Shown here piece by piece: positions 19,487 to 28,200 of a DNA stretch of 64,000 bases. The DNA is taken from contig NZ_CP022986.1 in assembly GCF_002770595.1 (NCBI RefSeq), positions 4,312,355 to 4,376,354 of the forward strand, read 5' to 3'. The translations under genes were made by a program, and so were the position numbers. The stretch is from Chryseobacterium camelliae. Lineage in GTDB: Bacteria > Bacteroidota > Bacteroidia > Flavobacteriales > Weeksellaceae. Within the stretch, counting starts at the first letter, position 1. Every line of letters starts with the position of its first letter. The notes beneath the pieces were generated by a model. That model ran no database searches. It was not told the DNA's origin and worked only from the letters and a program-made list of their open reading frames with translations.

Positions 19487-20585
19487 TAAAGAAGAATTGC
19501 TGAATAACGCTGTTGAATTATTGAAAAAACTGATCGAGATCCCATCCTTCAGTAAAGATGAATTCAACACCTCTGTAGAGATTGAAGGTTTTTTTGCAAG
19601 GCACCATATCCCCACCAAACGTTTTAAAAACAATATCTGGGCCGTCAACAAAAATTTTGATGTTTTCAAACCCTCTATACTGCTGAATACCCATCATGAT
19701 ACGGTAAAGCCTAACAAGGCGTATACGATGGATCCTTTTGTACCGGTAGAGAAAGACGGTAAACTGTTCGGGCTCGGAAGCAATGATGCCGGAGCTTCCC
19801 TGGTTTCTATGGCGCAGGTTTTCCTGCATTTTTATGAGCAGGAAAACCTTGCATACAATCTGGTCATTGCCCTTACCGCTGAAGAAGAGATTTCAGGTTT
19901 TGACGGAATAGAAGCGCTGTATCCGCAACTCCCGAATGTTGAGCTGGCCATTGTAGGAGAGCCAACACAGATGAACCTTGCGATTGCTGAAAAAGGACTC
20001 CTGGTGATTGACGGTGAAATGAAAGGAACGGCTTCTCACGCTGCGCATCCCAATCCGGATAACTCAATCGTAAAATGCATGAAAGATCTTCAGCAGATCC
20101 TGGATTTCAGGTTTCCGAAGGTGTCTGAATATCTGGGAGAAGTGAAAATCACCCTGTCCGGAATTCATGCCGGGGTGCAGCACAATGTGGTTCCGGAATC
20201 CTGTTCGTTTACGCTTGATGTAAGGGTGACGGACGAATATTCCAACCGGGAAGCATTCGAGATCATCCAGTCACGGATGGAATCGGCTTTAACGGCCCGG
20301 TCTTTCAGGCTTAATTCGTCAAAGATCTCCATGGACCATCCTTTTGTGCAGGCAGGACTGGAAATCGGGAGGACTACTTATGGTTCGCCTACATCATCCG
20401 ACCAGGCGATCATTCCCTGTACCTCGGTGAAGCTAGGGCCCGGAGACAGCACCCGATCCCATACTGCGGATGAATTTGTTTTCATCGATGAAATTGCAGA
20501 AGGGATCGATATTTACATCAGGATTTTGGAAAAGGTTTTGTACAGCACAGAGCAAAAACTACCAGAGCCGCAAACCGGTATCTGA
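19461..20585 (+). CDS. argE: M20 N-acyl-ornithine/citrulline deacylase (ArgE-like)
   Basis: 374 residues, M20 zinc peptidase family. Metal-binding positions are visible in LLNTHHDTVKP (H-x-D), GSNDAGASLVSMA and ALTAEEEISGF (the catalytic Glu and a metal ligand). IVGEPTQMNLAIAEKG and a dimerisation domain (VSGIHAGVQHNVVPE type, about 215-300) follow. It removes the acyl group after carbamoylation, giving citrulline for ArgG. It overlaps argB by 26 bases. With the probable succinyl-type ArgF', the group removed may be succinyl. Confidence 0.92.
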   Translation: MQELKSVYSKEELLNNAVELLKKLIEIPSFSKDEFNTSVEIEGFFARHHIPTKRFKNNIWAVNKNFDVFKPSILLNTHHDTVKPNKAYTMDPFVPVEKDGKLFGLGSNDAGASLVSMAQVFLHFYEQENLAYNLVIALTAEEEISGFDGIEALYPQLPNVELAIVGEPTQMNLAIAEKGLLVIDGEMKGTASHAAHPNPDNSIVKCMKDLQQILDFRFPKVSEYLGEVKITLSGIHAGVQHNVVPESCSFTLDVRVTDEYSNREAFEIIQSRMESALTARSFRLNSSKISMDHPFVQAGLEIGRTTYGSPTSSDQAIIPCTSVKLGPGDSTRSHTADEFVFIDEIAEGIDIYIRILEKVLYSTEQKLPEPQTGI

Positions 20586-20616
20586 GTTCCGGAATCAACC
20601 CCTAAATTAAAAGAAT

Positions 20617-21921
20617 ATGAAAAAAATATGGCAGAAAGACGATGCGGCCACCAATAAGCTCGTCAGTACATTTACAGTAGGCAAAGACCTTGAATTTGAT
20701 GAGCGGCTGGCTAAATATGATGTTAAAGGTTCTATGGCCCACTGCACCATGCTGGCTGAAGTCGGCATCATTTCTCAGGAAGAATCCCAGCAGATGCTTG
20801 CCGTGCTGGAAGAGGTTTTACGGGATATCGAATCCGGTACATTTGAGATAGATCCCCGTGCAGAAGACATCCACTCTCAGATTGAATCTGTTTTGATTGA
20901 AAGATTAGGTGATACAGGAAAAAAAATCCATACGGCAAGATCACGGAATGACCAGGTTTTGCTGGATATAAAGCTCTATGTACTGGATGAAATCCGCGAG
21001 ATTGCGGCGTTGACCGATGAGTTTTTTCAGTTGCTGATTAGGCTGGCGGAACAGCATAAAAATGTGTTGCTACCGGGGTATACCCACCTGCAGATCGCGA
21101 TGCCTTCCTCTTTCGGGCTTTGGTTCGGGGCGTATGCTGAGGCTCTGCTGGATGATGCTGAACTGCTGTTTTCGGTAAAAAATATCATCAGCAAAAATCC
21201 TTTGGGATCCGCAGCAGGGTACGGTTCCTCATTCCCGATTGACCGGGAGAGTACAACCTATCATCTGGGGTTTCAGTCCATGAATTATAATTCTGTCTAC
21301 GCTCAGATGACCCGAGGTAAAACTGAGAAATTACTGGCTATGGCTATGGCTGCAATAGCAGGGACGCTGGGGAAATTTGCCTACGACGTATGTTTATATT
21401 TAAGCCAGAATTTTGATTTCATCAGTTTTCCGAAAGAGTTCACCACCGGAAGCAGTATTATGCCGCATAAGAAAAACCCGGACATCTTTGAACTTGTCCG
21501 CGCACGGTGCAACAGGATCCAGTCCCTCCCGAATGAGTTCATCCTGCTGACGAATAACCTACCTTCAGGATACCATCGAGATATGCAGCTGACCAAAGAG
21601 ATCCTTTTCCCGGCCATTGACTCCTTGAAAGAATGTCTGGAAATCCTCAATTATACATTGCCGAATATCCAGGTGAAAGACGGGATCCTGGAGGATGAAA
21701 AGTACAAATACCTGTTCAGTGTGGAAAAGATCAATGAAGAGGTGAAGAACGGAAGTTCGTTCCGGGATGCCTATGTTAAGGTCGGACAGGAAATTGAAAA
21801 TAATGCATTTGATTTTGAGGCACGGGAACTGCACCATACCCATCAGGGAAGCATAGGGAACCTGTGCCTGGATAAAATTGAATACCAGTTTAATAAAGTG
21901 AAGAATAAATTGCTGGGATGA
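20617..21921 (+). CDS. argH: Argininosuccinate lyase
   Basis: 434 residues. It splits argininosuccinate into arginine and fumarate. The superfamily signature GSSIMPHKKNPDIFE is at about 283-297 and the other active-site motifs are HTARSRNDQV and GYTHLQIAMPSSFG. This is the last gene of the arg operon, 31 bases after argE. No strong hairpin terminator is visible in the 98 bases before the convergent Lrp gene. Confidence 0.95.
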   Translation: MKKIWQKDDAATNKLVSTFTVGKDLEFDERLAKYDVKGSMAHCTMLAEVGIISQEESQQMLAVLEEVLRDIESGTFEIDPRAEDIHSQIESVLIERLGDTGKKIHTARSRNDQVLLDIKLYVLDEIREIAALTDEFFQLLIRLAEQHKNVLLPGYTHLQIAMPSSFGLWFGAYAEALLDDAELLFSVKNIISKNPLGSAAGYGSSFPIDRESTTYHLGFQSMNYNSVYAQMTRGKTEKLLAMAMAAIAGTLGKFAYDVCLYLSQNFDFISFPKEFTTGSSIMPHKKNPDIFELVRARCNRIQSLPNEFILLTNNLPSGYHRDMQLTKEILFPAIDSLKECLEILNYTLPNIQVKDGILEDEKYKYLFSVEKINEEVKNGSSFRDAYVKVGQEIENNAFDFEARELHHTHQGSIGNLCLDKIEYQFNKVKNKLLG

Positions 21922-22019
21922 TGATCAGGAATTGTATCATATAATAGGTTATTAATCCAAATGAAGCCCTACATGGTTTTTCAGCAGCATGTAACCCCTA
22001 TATGCACTGGATTGTACAA

Positions 22020-22481
22020 TTATTCCAGGTCAATCTTAAATCGCGTCGATTTTTTCACCTCGTGCAATACGATAGAGCTGTGGTACTGACCTATATTCGG
22101 GATGTTGGAAATAACGTTTACGGCAAAGTCATTATAGGAATTAATGTCTTTGGCAATAATCTTCAGCATATAATCATATTCACCGGAAAGACTGATGATT
22201 TCCTGTACCTCGTCGTATTTGCCGATGTTTTTTTCAAAGGTTTCCAGGACTTTCTTCGACTGCTCTTTCAGGCGGACATTACAGTAGACAACGATATTCA
22301 GTCCCAGTTTTTCGCGGTTCAGGAGCCCGACATATTTTTCTATGATGCCCTGTTTTTCAAGCTGCTTGATGCGCTCGTAGGTAGGGGTGAAAGTAAGGCC
22401 TATTTTTTCCGAAATCTCTTTAACAGATAGGGTAGAATCATTCTGGATGATACTAAGAATCATTTTGTCTTTTAAGTCCAT
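22020..22481 (-). CDS. Lrp/AsnC family transcriptional regulator
   Basis: 153 residues. An N-terminal winged helix-turn-helix (DLKDKMILSIIQNDSTLSVKEIS ... TPTYERIKQLEKQGII) is followed by the RAM ligand-binding domain (about 60-150, with LNREKLGLNIVVYCNVRLKEQ and ISLSGEYDYMLKIIAKDI). It sits between the arg and pyr-car operons, convergent to argH and divergent from pyrB. A minus-strand TACTTTTG (22508-22515) is a likely -7 box. Control of the neighbouring amino-acid genes is plausible but unproven. Confidence 0.93.
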   Translation of the reverse strand: MDLKDKMILSIIQNDSTLSVKEISEKIGLTFTPTYERIKQLEKQGIIEKYVGLLNREKLGLNIVVYCNVRLKEQSKKVLETFEKNIGKYDEVQEIISLSGEYDYMLKIIAKDINSYNDFAVNVISNIPNIGQYHSSIVLHEVKKSTRFKIDLE

Positions 22482-22569
22482 AAATTAAGAATAACAAGGG
22501 GTGGCAACAAAAGTATTAAGAAAAAATGAAATAAAATTGATAAATTTCTTTAAATTATTGTCATATGAT

Positions 22570-22600
22570 TTTGCAGTTTTCGCTCTTTGTTGTATCTTTG
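22570..22600 (+). promoter_or_regulatory. Promoter of the pyrB-carAB operon
   Basis: TTTG at 22570-22573, a 19-nt spacer and TATCTTTG at 22593-22600: a near-ideal flavobacterial promoter. The start of transcription would fall within a few bases of the leader-peptide ATG at 22607, so the leader message would have almost no 5' untranslated region. Confidence 0.8.
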
Positions 22601-22606
22601 CACCTA

Positions 22607-22678
22607 ATGAATAACACAGTATTTATATCATTAGAATTACCGGGCGAAGACGCCCTTTACGATATTTATTTATTTTAA
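22607..22678 (+). CDS. Putative pyrB leader peptide
   Basis: A 23-codon ORF (begins MNNTVFISLELPGED, ends DIYLF) immediately after the promoter. Its TAA stop (22676-22678) touches the first base of the attenuator stem. The final codons are U-rich. A ribosome that follows closely behind RNA polymerase to this stop would cover the 5' arm of the terminator and let transcription continue. This is the arrangement in the E. coli pyrBI leader, where UTP shortage stalls polymerase in U-rich tracts. Translation of this ORF is an inference; there is no recognisable ribosome site. Confidence 0.5.
   Translation: MNNTVFISLELPGEDALYDIYLF
22642..22655 (+). promoter_or_regulatory. Possible pause hairpin in the pyrB leader
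   Basis: A perfect 5-bp stem (GGGCG / CGCCC) with loop AAGA, followed by TTT and a T-rich tract. It repeats the word GCGAAGA that forms the 5' arm of the downstream terminator, so the terminator's 3' arm TCTTCGC could also pair here. Confidence 0.55.
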
Positions 22679-22706
22679 GCGAAGATATTTTCTTCGCTTT
22701 TTTTTT
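22679..22706 (+). terminator. Transcription attenuator before pyrB
   Basis: Stem GCGAAGA (22679-22685) / TCTTCGC (22691-22697), loop TATTT, then nine T (22698-22706). It is a textbook intrinsic terminator placed between promoter and pyrB start (22725), with no gene ending before it. This position only makes sense as regulated attenuation. Confidence 0.85.
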
Positions 22707-22724
22707 GTAAAAAAATTAGAAATT

Positions 22725-23615
22725 ATGTTTACGATTACAGAACTAAGTACAGAGAGGATCAACCGTATAGTGAAAGAAGCATTGGCATTTGCAGAAGGGA
22801 AGACTGCCAGAATTGAAGGCGAGGTTTTCTGTTCCAACCTATTCTTTGAAGACAGCACCAGGACCAAGACCAGCTTTGATATTGCCGAAAGGAAATTAGG
22901 CTTGCAGGTGGTTCCGTTTGATGCTTCCAACAGTTCGGTAAACAAAGGAGAAAGCTTATACGATACGGTAAAAACGCTTGAAAGCCTTGGGGTCAACCTG
23001 GTTGTGATCAGAGATAAAAAAGACCGGTACTTTGATGAGCTGAAAAACATCAGGATTCCTGTAATCAACGGAGGAGACGGAACCGGGAACCACCCGTCGC
23101 AGTGTATGCTTGACCTGATGACCATTTACCAGGAATTCGGGAAGTTCGAAGGCCTTAAAGTAGGCATCGTAGGCGATGTAAAACACAGCAGGGTAGCCAA
23201 TTCCAATGCAGAAGCCCTGAGAAGGCTGGGTGCAAAAGTTTACTTTTCAGGTCCTGAGCAATGGTTCGATGAAGGAGCACTGATCAACGGAACCTATCTA
23301 AGCGTTGATGAAATGATCCATGAAGTGGATGTGCTGATGCTGCTGAGGATACAGCACGAAAGGCACGATGCTAAAATGAGTTTCTCCGCTGCCGAATACC
23401 ACAGAAAATACGGATTGACGAAAGAAAGAGAGAAAACAATGAAGAAGGAAGCGATCATCATGCATCCGGCACCGATCAACAGGGGAGTGGAAATTGATTC
23501 CGACCTGGTGGAATGCGAACGCTCAAGAGTCTTCAGGCAAATGCAGAACGGCGTCTTCGCAAGAATGGCGATTTTAAAAGAGGCACTGGAGAAAGAGGGA
23601 CATACATTTAAATAA
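22725..23615 (+). CDS. pyrB: Aspartate carbamoyltransferase catalytic subunit
   Basis: 296 residues. It catalyses carbamoyl phosphate + aspartate to carbamoyl-aspartate, the committed step of pyrimidine synthesis. The carbamoyl-phosphate motif is FEDSTRTKTSFDIAE (near 43-57) and the second one is GNHPSQCMLDLMTI. The family tail MHPAPINRGVEID is present. No pyrI regulatory-subunit gene follows, so any UTP control probably acts through the leader. It is transcribed with carA and carB. Confidence 0.95.
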   Translation: MFTITELSTERINRIVKEALAFAEGKTARIEGEVFCSNLFFEDSTRTKTSFDIAERKLGLQVVPFDASNSSVNKGESLYDTVKTLESLGVNLVVIRDKKDRYFDELKNIRIPVINGGDGTGNHPSQCMLDLMTIYQEFGKFEGLKVGIVGDVKHSRVANSNAEALRRLGAKVYFSGPEQWFDEGALINGTYLSVDEMIHEVDVLMLLRIQHERHDAKMSFSAAEYHRKYGLTKEREKTMKKEAIIMHPAPINRGVEIDSDLVECERSRVFRQMQNGVFARMAILKEALEKEGHTFK

Positions 23616-23616
23616 C

Positions 23617-23696
23617 TGTAAAATGTATGATGTACAATGTATATAGATGTCAAAACGATTAAAATACATTCTACATCTTACAACCGACATAGTACA
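23617..23696. repeat. Paired heptamer arrays between pyrB and carA
   Basis: The left arm has four in-phase heptamers of form TGTAnnn (TGTAAAA, TGTATGA, TGTACAA, TGTATAT; 23617-23644). The right arm has five of the complementary form nnnTACA (23662-23696: AAATACA, TTCTACA, TCTTACA, ACCGACA, TAGTACA). They begin at the pyrB stop and are part of the operon mRNA. Confidence 0.8.
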
Positions 23697-23728
23697 AGAT
23701 AAAAAATAATAAGAGATAAAAGTTTACA

Positions 23729-24802
23729 ATGAAGAAAAAATTAATACTGGAGTCCGGTGAAGTGTTTCATGGAAAAGGTTTCGGAGCAGAGTTGGAAACG
23801 GCAGGAGAAGTGGTTTTCAATACCGGAATGACAGGGTATCAGGAACTTATTTCCGACCCTTCCTACTGCGGACAGATCGTCTGCATGACGTATCCGCTTA
23901 TCGGTAATTATGGTATTAACCGTGACGATTATGAGAGTATTGAGCCGGCTATCAAAGGGCTGATCGTAAAAGAACTCTGCGATTTCCCATCCAATTTCCG
24001 TACTCAGATTACACTGGATGAACTGTTTAAAAAGAAGAACCTTTCCGGAATTTCCGGCATCGACACCAGAAGGCTGACAAGAGTACTCCGTAACCACGGA
24101 GTGGTAAAAGGTAAGATCGTGAATGCCGATGCAGATGAACATGCAGTCGTTTCAGAACTGGCATCAACCACATTCCCTACCAACCAGGTGGAAATGGTGT
24201 CTACCAAAACGTCTTACGCCAATCCGGGAAGAGGTTTAAAAGTGGTATTGGTGGATTTCGGTTCCAAATTGGGGATCATCCGCGAACTCTCCCAGAGAAA
24301 TTGCGACATCACCGTGGTCTCCCAGGATGTGACGGCAGAAGAAATCTTATTGATGGATCCGGATGGAGTCATGTTGTCCAACGGTCCCGGCGATCCTGAA
24401 GACAACCAGCATGCCCTGGAAATGATCCGCGGACTTTTAGGTAAAGTTCCGATCTTCGGAATCTGCTTAGGTCACCAGCTGATCGGTTTGGCCTGCGGTG
24501 CAAAAACATTCAAGCTGAAATTCGGACACAGAGGAGGAAACCATCCTGTTTTGGATTTGGAGAAAAACAAAGTGGCGATCACTTCCCAGAACCACGGATA
24601 TGCGGTAGATCAGGAAAGTTTAACAGGAACAGATTTAATTGAAACACACATCGCGCTGAACGACAGAACCAACGAAGGATTAAAACACAAAATCCACCCT
24701 TGCTTCTCCGTACAGTACCACCCGGAAGCAAGCCCGGGCCCGGAGGATGCGAATTATCTGTTTGATGATTTTATTCAGATGATGGAGGATTTTAAGAAGT
24801 AA
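23729..24802 (+). CDS. carA: Carbamoyl-phosphate synthase small subunit
   Basis: 357 residues. It hydrolyses glutamine and passes ammonia to CarB. The N-terminal CPSase domain (ILESGEVFHGKGFGAE, FNTGMTGYQE) is followed by a class-I glutamine amidotransferase. The nucleophile is the Cys in FGICLGHQLIGLA, and the His/Glu pair is in QYHPEASPGPED. VMLSNGPGDPEDN supplies the oxyanion region. The gene lies in the pyrB-carA-carB operon, with heptamer arrays on both sides. Confidence 0.96.
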   Translation: MKKKLILESGEVFHGKGFGAELETAGEVVFNTGMTGYQELISDPSYCGQIVCMTYPLIGNYGINRDDYESIEPAIKGLIVKELCDFPSNFRTQITLDELFKKKNLSGISGIDTRRLTRVLRNHGVVKGKIVNADADEHAVVSELASTTFPTNQVEMVSTKTSYANPGRGLKVVLVDFGSKLGIIRELSQRNCDITVVSQDVTAEEILLMDPDGVMLSNGPGDPEDNQHALEMIRGLLGKVPIFGICLGHQLIGLACGAKTFKLKFGHRGGNHPVLDLEKNKVAITSQNHGYAVDQESLTGTDLIETHIALNDRTNEGLKHKIHPCFSVQYHPEASPGPEDANYLFDDFIQMMEDFKK

Positions 24803-24804
24803 GC

Positions 24805-24853
24805 AAAGAACCAAGAAGCTAGACACAAGAATCAAGATTAACAGATTACAGAT
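24805..24853. repeat. Heptamer array, left flank of the four-helix-bundle gene
   Basis: Seven to eight units of 7 bp with core nAAGAnn (AAAGAAC, CAAGAAG, CTAGACA, CAAGAAT, CAAGATT and more) fill the whole gap between the carA stop and the ATG at 24852. It is complementary in type to the array at 25206-25247 on the other side of the gene. Confidence 0.8.
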
Positions 24854-25202
24854 GCATCATTTTGAAAAATTATTGTTTTGGCAGAAATCTATGGTATTAG
24901 CGAAAAATATTTATTTAGCCTGCCAAAGAATTCATAATGATGAAAAATTTGGATTGATTTCTCAAATTAAAAGGTCTGTTGTATCTATTCCATCGAATAT
25001 TGCTGAAGGTTCAGGCAGAAATAGTGATAAAGAATTTAATCATTTTCTGGCAATTGCTTTAGGATCTGCATTTGAATTGCAGACACAGTTGATACTGACT
25101 AAAGAGTTAAATCTTTTACCTGAAGACGAAGTCAATGCTTTATTAGGTGATGTTGCTGAAGTTCAACGAATGATTTATTCATTTAAAAATAATTTAAAAT
25201 AA
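24852..25202 (+). CDS. Four-helix-bundle protein (S23/IVS family)
   Basis: 116 residues, nearly all helical. Family motifs are visible: FEKLLFWQKSMVLAKNIY near the N-terminus and the central signature SIPSNIAEGSGRNSDKEFNHFLAIALGS, then a heptad-like helix to the C-terminus. Relatives are encoded in intervening sequences of some 23S rRNA genes, and the fold is shared with the Avd accessory protein of diversity-generating retroelements. No reverse transcriptase or rRNA is nearby. The gene interrupts the carA-carB pair and has lower GC than its neighbours. It is bracketed by complementary heptamer arrays, which suggests insertion as a unit. Its role is unknown. Confidence 0.9.
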   Translation: MHHFEKLLFWQKSMVLAKNIYLACQRIHNDEKFGLISQIKRSVVSIPSNIAEGSGRNSDKEFNHFLAIALGSAFELQTQLILTKELNLLPEDEVNALLGDVAEVQRMIYSFKNNLK

Positions 25203-25205
25203 AAA

Positions 25206-25247
25206 GTCTAAGATCTTGGCTCCTGGTTCTTGAATCTTGACTCTCTA
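25206..25247. repeat. Heptamer array, right flank of the four-helix-bundle gene
   Basis: Six in-phase heptamers with core nTCTTGn (GTCTAAG, ATCTTGG, CTCCTGG, TTCTTGA, ATCTTGA, CTCTCTA), starting three bases after the gene's stop. The words are reverse complements of those in the left-flank array. Confidence 0.85.
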
Positions 25248-25259
25248 ATAAAAATAAAA

Positions 25260-28200
25260 ATGGCAAAACGTACAGATATAAAAACAATTTTAGTAATCGG
25301 TTCCGGGCCTATCATCATTGGTCAGGCGGCAGAATTTGATTATGCGGGAACACAGGCTTGTCTGTCTCTGAGAGAAGAAGGCTACAAGGTAATTTTGATC
25401 AACTCCAATCCTGCAACCATCATGACGGATGTGGAAATCGCAGATAAAGTGTATATCGAGCCGATTTCCCTGCAATTTGTAAGTCACATCATCAGAAAAG
25501 AGCGTCCGGATGCACTTTTACCAACTCTTGGCGGACAGACCGGACTGAATATGGCGGTAGAGCTGGAGAAATCAGGAATCCTTGAAGAGTGTAAAGTGGA
25601 GGTTTTGGGAACAAAGCTTTCGGCTATCAACAGGGCGGAAGACAGGGACCTGTTCCGTGAACTGATGAGAGAGCTGAATGAACCTGTTCCTGAATCGGAT
25701 ATTGTAAATACTGTAGAGGGGGCCTTAAGTTTTGCAGAAGAAATAGGGTATCCTGTAATTGTCCGTCCAGCATTCACGATGGGTGGAACAGGAGGTGGAA
25801 TAGCTTCTAATGAAACGGAACTGAAAGAAATTGCGGAACTAGGATTAAAATACAGTCCTGTAACGCAGTGTCTTATTGAACGGTCCATCGCAGGCTTCAA
25901 GGAAATTGAATACGAGGTGATGCGTGATGCCAACGACAATGCGATTGTGGTGTGTAACATGGAAAACATTGACCCGGTGGGCGTGCATACCGGAGATTCC
26001 ATCGTGGTTGCGCCTTCCCAGACACTTTCCGACAGGGAATACCAATTGCTGAGAAATGCTTCCCTGAAAATCATCAGGGCACTGGGAATTGAAGGAGGAT
26101 GTAACGTGCAGCTGGCTTTAGACCCGCATTCATTCGACTATTACATCATCGAGGTAAACCCAAGGGTTTCCCGTTCATCCGCTTTGGCATCAAAAGCAAC
26201 CGGTTACCCGATCGCAAAGATTGCTGCGAAAATCGCGGTAGGACTTACCCTTGACGAAATTATGAACCCGGTAACCGGGAAGACATACGCCTGCTTTGAA
26301 CCGGCTCTGGACTATGTGGTAACAAAATTCCCAAGGTTCCCGTTCGATAAATTTGAAACGGCAGACAGGAGATTATCTACCCAGATGAAAGCAACCGGTG
26401 AAGTAATGGCTATCGGAAGAAACTTCGAGGAATCTCTACAGAAAGCCATTCGTTCCCTGGAAACCGGCATCAGGCATTTAGGGCTGAAAACCAAACAGAC
26501 CTTGGCATTGACGGCGGAAGAAATCGAAAGAAGGATCAGGGTGTGCGATGATGAAAGGTTATTCATCATCGGTGATGCTTTACGAAAAGGATACGACTGG
26601 GAACAGATCGTGGAATGGAGCAAAATCGATAAGTTCTTCATCTGGAAGTTGAAAAAGCTGGTCGATTTCGAACAAACGATTGTCAACAACAAATTTGACA
26701 AAGAAACATTAATTGAAGCTAAGAAACTAGGCTTTGCGGATCTAAATATTGCCCACCTTTGGGAGATTACCCAAAGAGAAGTATTCAATTTCAGAAAAGA
26801 AAACGGAATCATGCCGGTGTATAAGATGGTAGATACCTGCGCCGCTGAATTTGAATCTGAAACTCCATATTTCTATGGAACGTACGAAGAAGAAAACGAA
26901 AGCGTGGTTTCAGACAAAGAGAAAATCATCGTACTGGGTTCCGGACCGATCAGGATCGGGCAGGGAGTTGAGTTTGATTATGCGACGGTTCACTCAGTTT
27001 GGGCGATCAAAGAAATGGGCTACGAAGCGATCATCATCAACAACAACCCGGAAACGGTTTCCACCGACTTTTCGATTTCGGATAAACTGTATTTCGAGCC
27101 GCTGACAGAAGAAGATGTCATGAACATTATCGAGCTGGAAAAACCGAAAGGGGTTGTGGTACAGTTCGGGGGCCAGACCGCGATCAACCTGGCTGATAAA
27201 TTAGCTTCACATGGTGTTCAGATTTTAGGGACTACCCTGGAAGACCTGGACAGAGCAGAAAACAGGGATAAGTTTGAAAAAGCGCTTCAGGAAATGCAGA
27301 TTCCTCAGCCGCTCGGGAAAACATCCGTTTCTAAAGAAGAAGCGATCAAAATTGCCAATGAAATCGGATATCCGGTATTGGTTCGCCCGAGTTATGTACT
27401 GGGAGGCCGTGCCATGGAAATCGTGTACACGGAAACAGAACTCGCCCATTACATGGAAAACGCAGTGGAGGCTAGTCCTAAACATCCGGTACTGGTTGAC
27501 AAATATATGGTTGGAAAAGAAGTAGAGGTAGATGCCATCTGCGACGGTGAAACGGTAGTGATTCCGGGAATCATGGAGCACATCGAGAGAGCAGGGGTGC
27601 ACTCCGGAGATTCTATCGCAGTATATCCTCCGCAGAATATTTCGCAGGGGGAAATTGATACGCTGGTAGATTACACCAAAAGACTGGCTAAAGGACTTAA
27701 TGTAGTAGGACTTATGAATATCCAGTATGTCCTGTTTGAAGGGAATGTCTATGTCATCGAAGTTAACCCTCGTTCATCCAGAACCGTTCCTTTCTTATCT
27801 AAAATCACGGAGGTTCCGATGGCTAACCTGGCTACCAAAGCCATTCTGGGCCAGAAATTGAAAGATCTCGGCTACGAAAGCGGCCTGGTTCCGAAAAAAG
27901 AAGGCGTTTTCGTAAAAGTTCCGGTATTCTCTTTCTCAAAACTGACGAAGGTGGATATCTCTTTAGGCCCTGAAATGAAATCGACCGGAGAAGTAATGGG
28001 TAAAGATACCACGCTGGAGAAAGCCCTTTACAAAGGACTGGTAGCAGCAGGAAGAAAAGTGCCGATGCACGGCTCCATCCTGTTCACGGTAGCGGATAAG
28101 CATAAGCAGGAAGCTGCTGATCTGGCGGCCAGGTTCCATGAAGTAGGTTTCAGGATCTGGGCAACGGAAGGGACTGCCAGATTCTTTGAAGAAAAAGGGA

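Noticed and set aside
24852..25202. Avd of a diversity-generating retroelement
   Set aside because: The fold is related, but there is no reverse transcriptase, template repeat or variable repeat near it.
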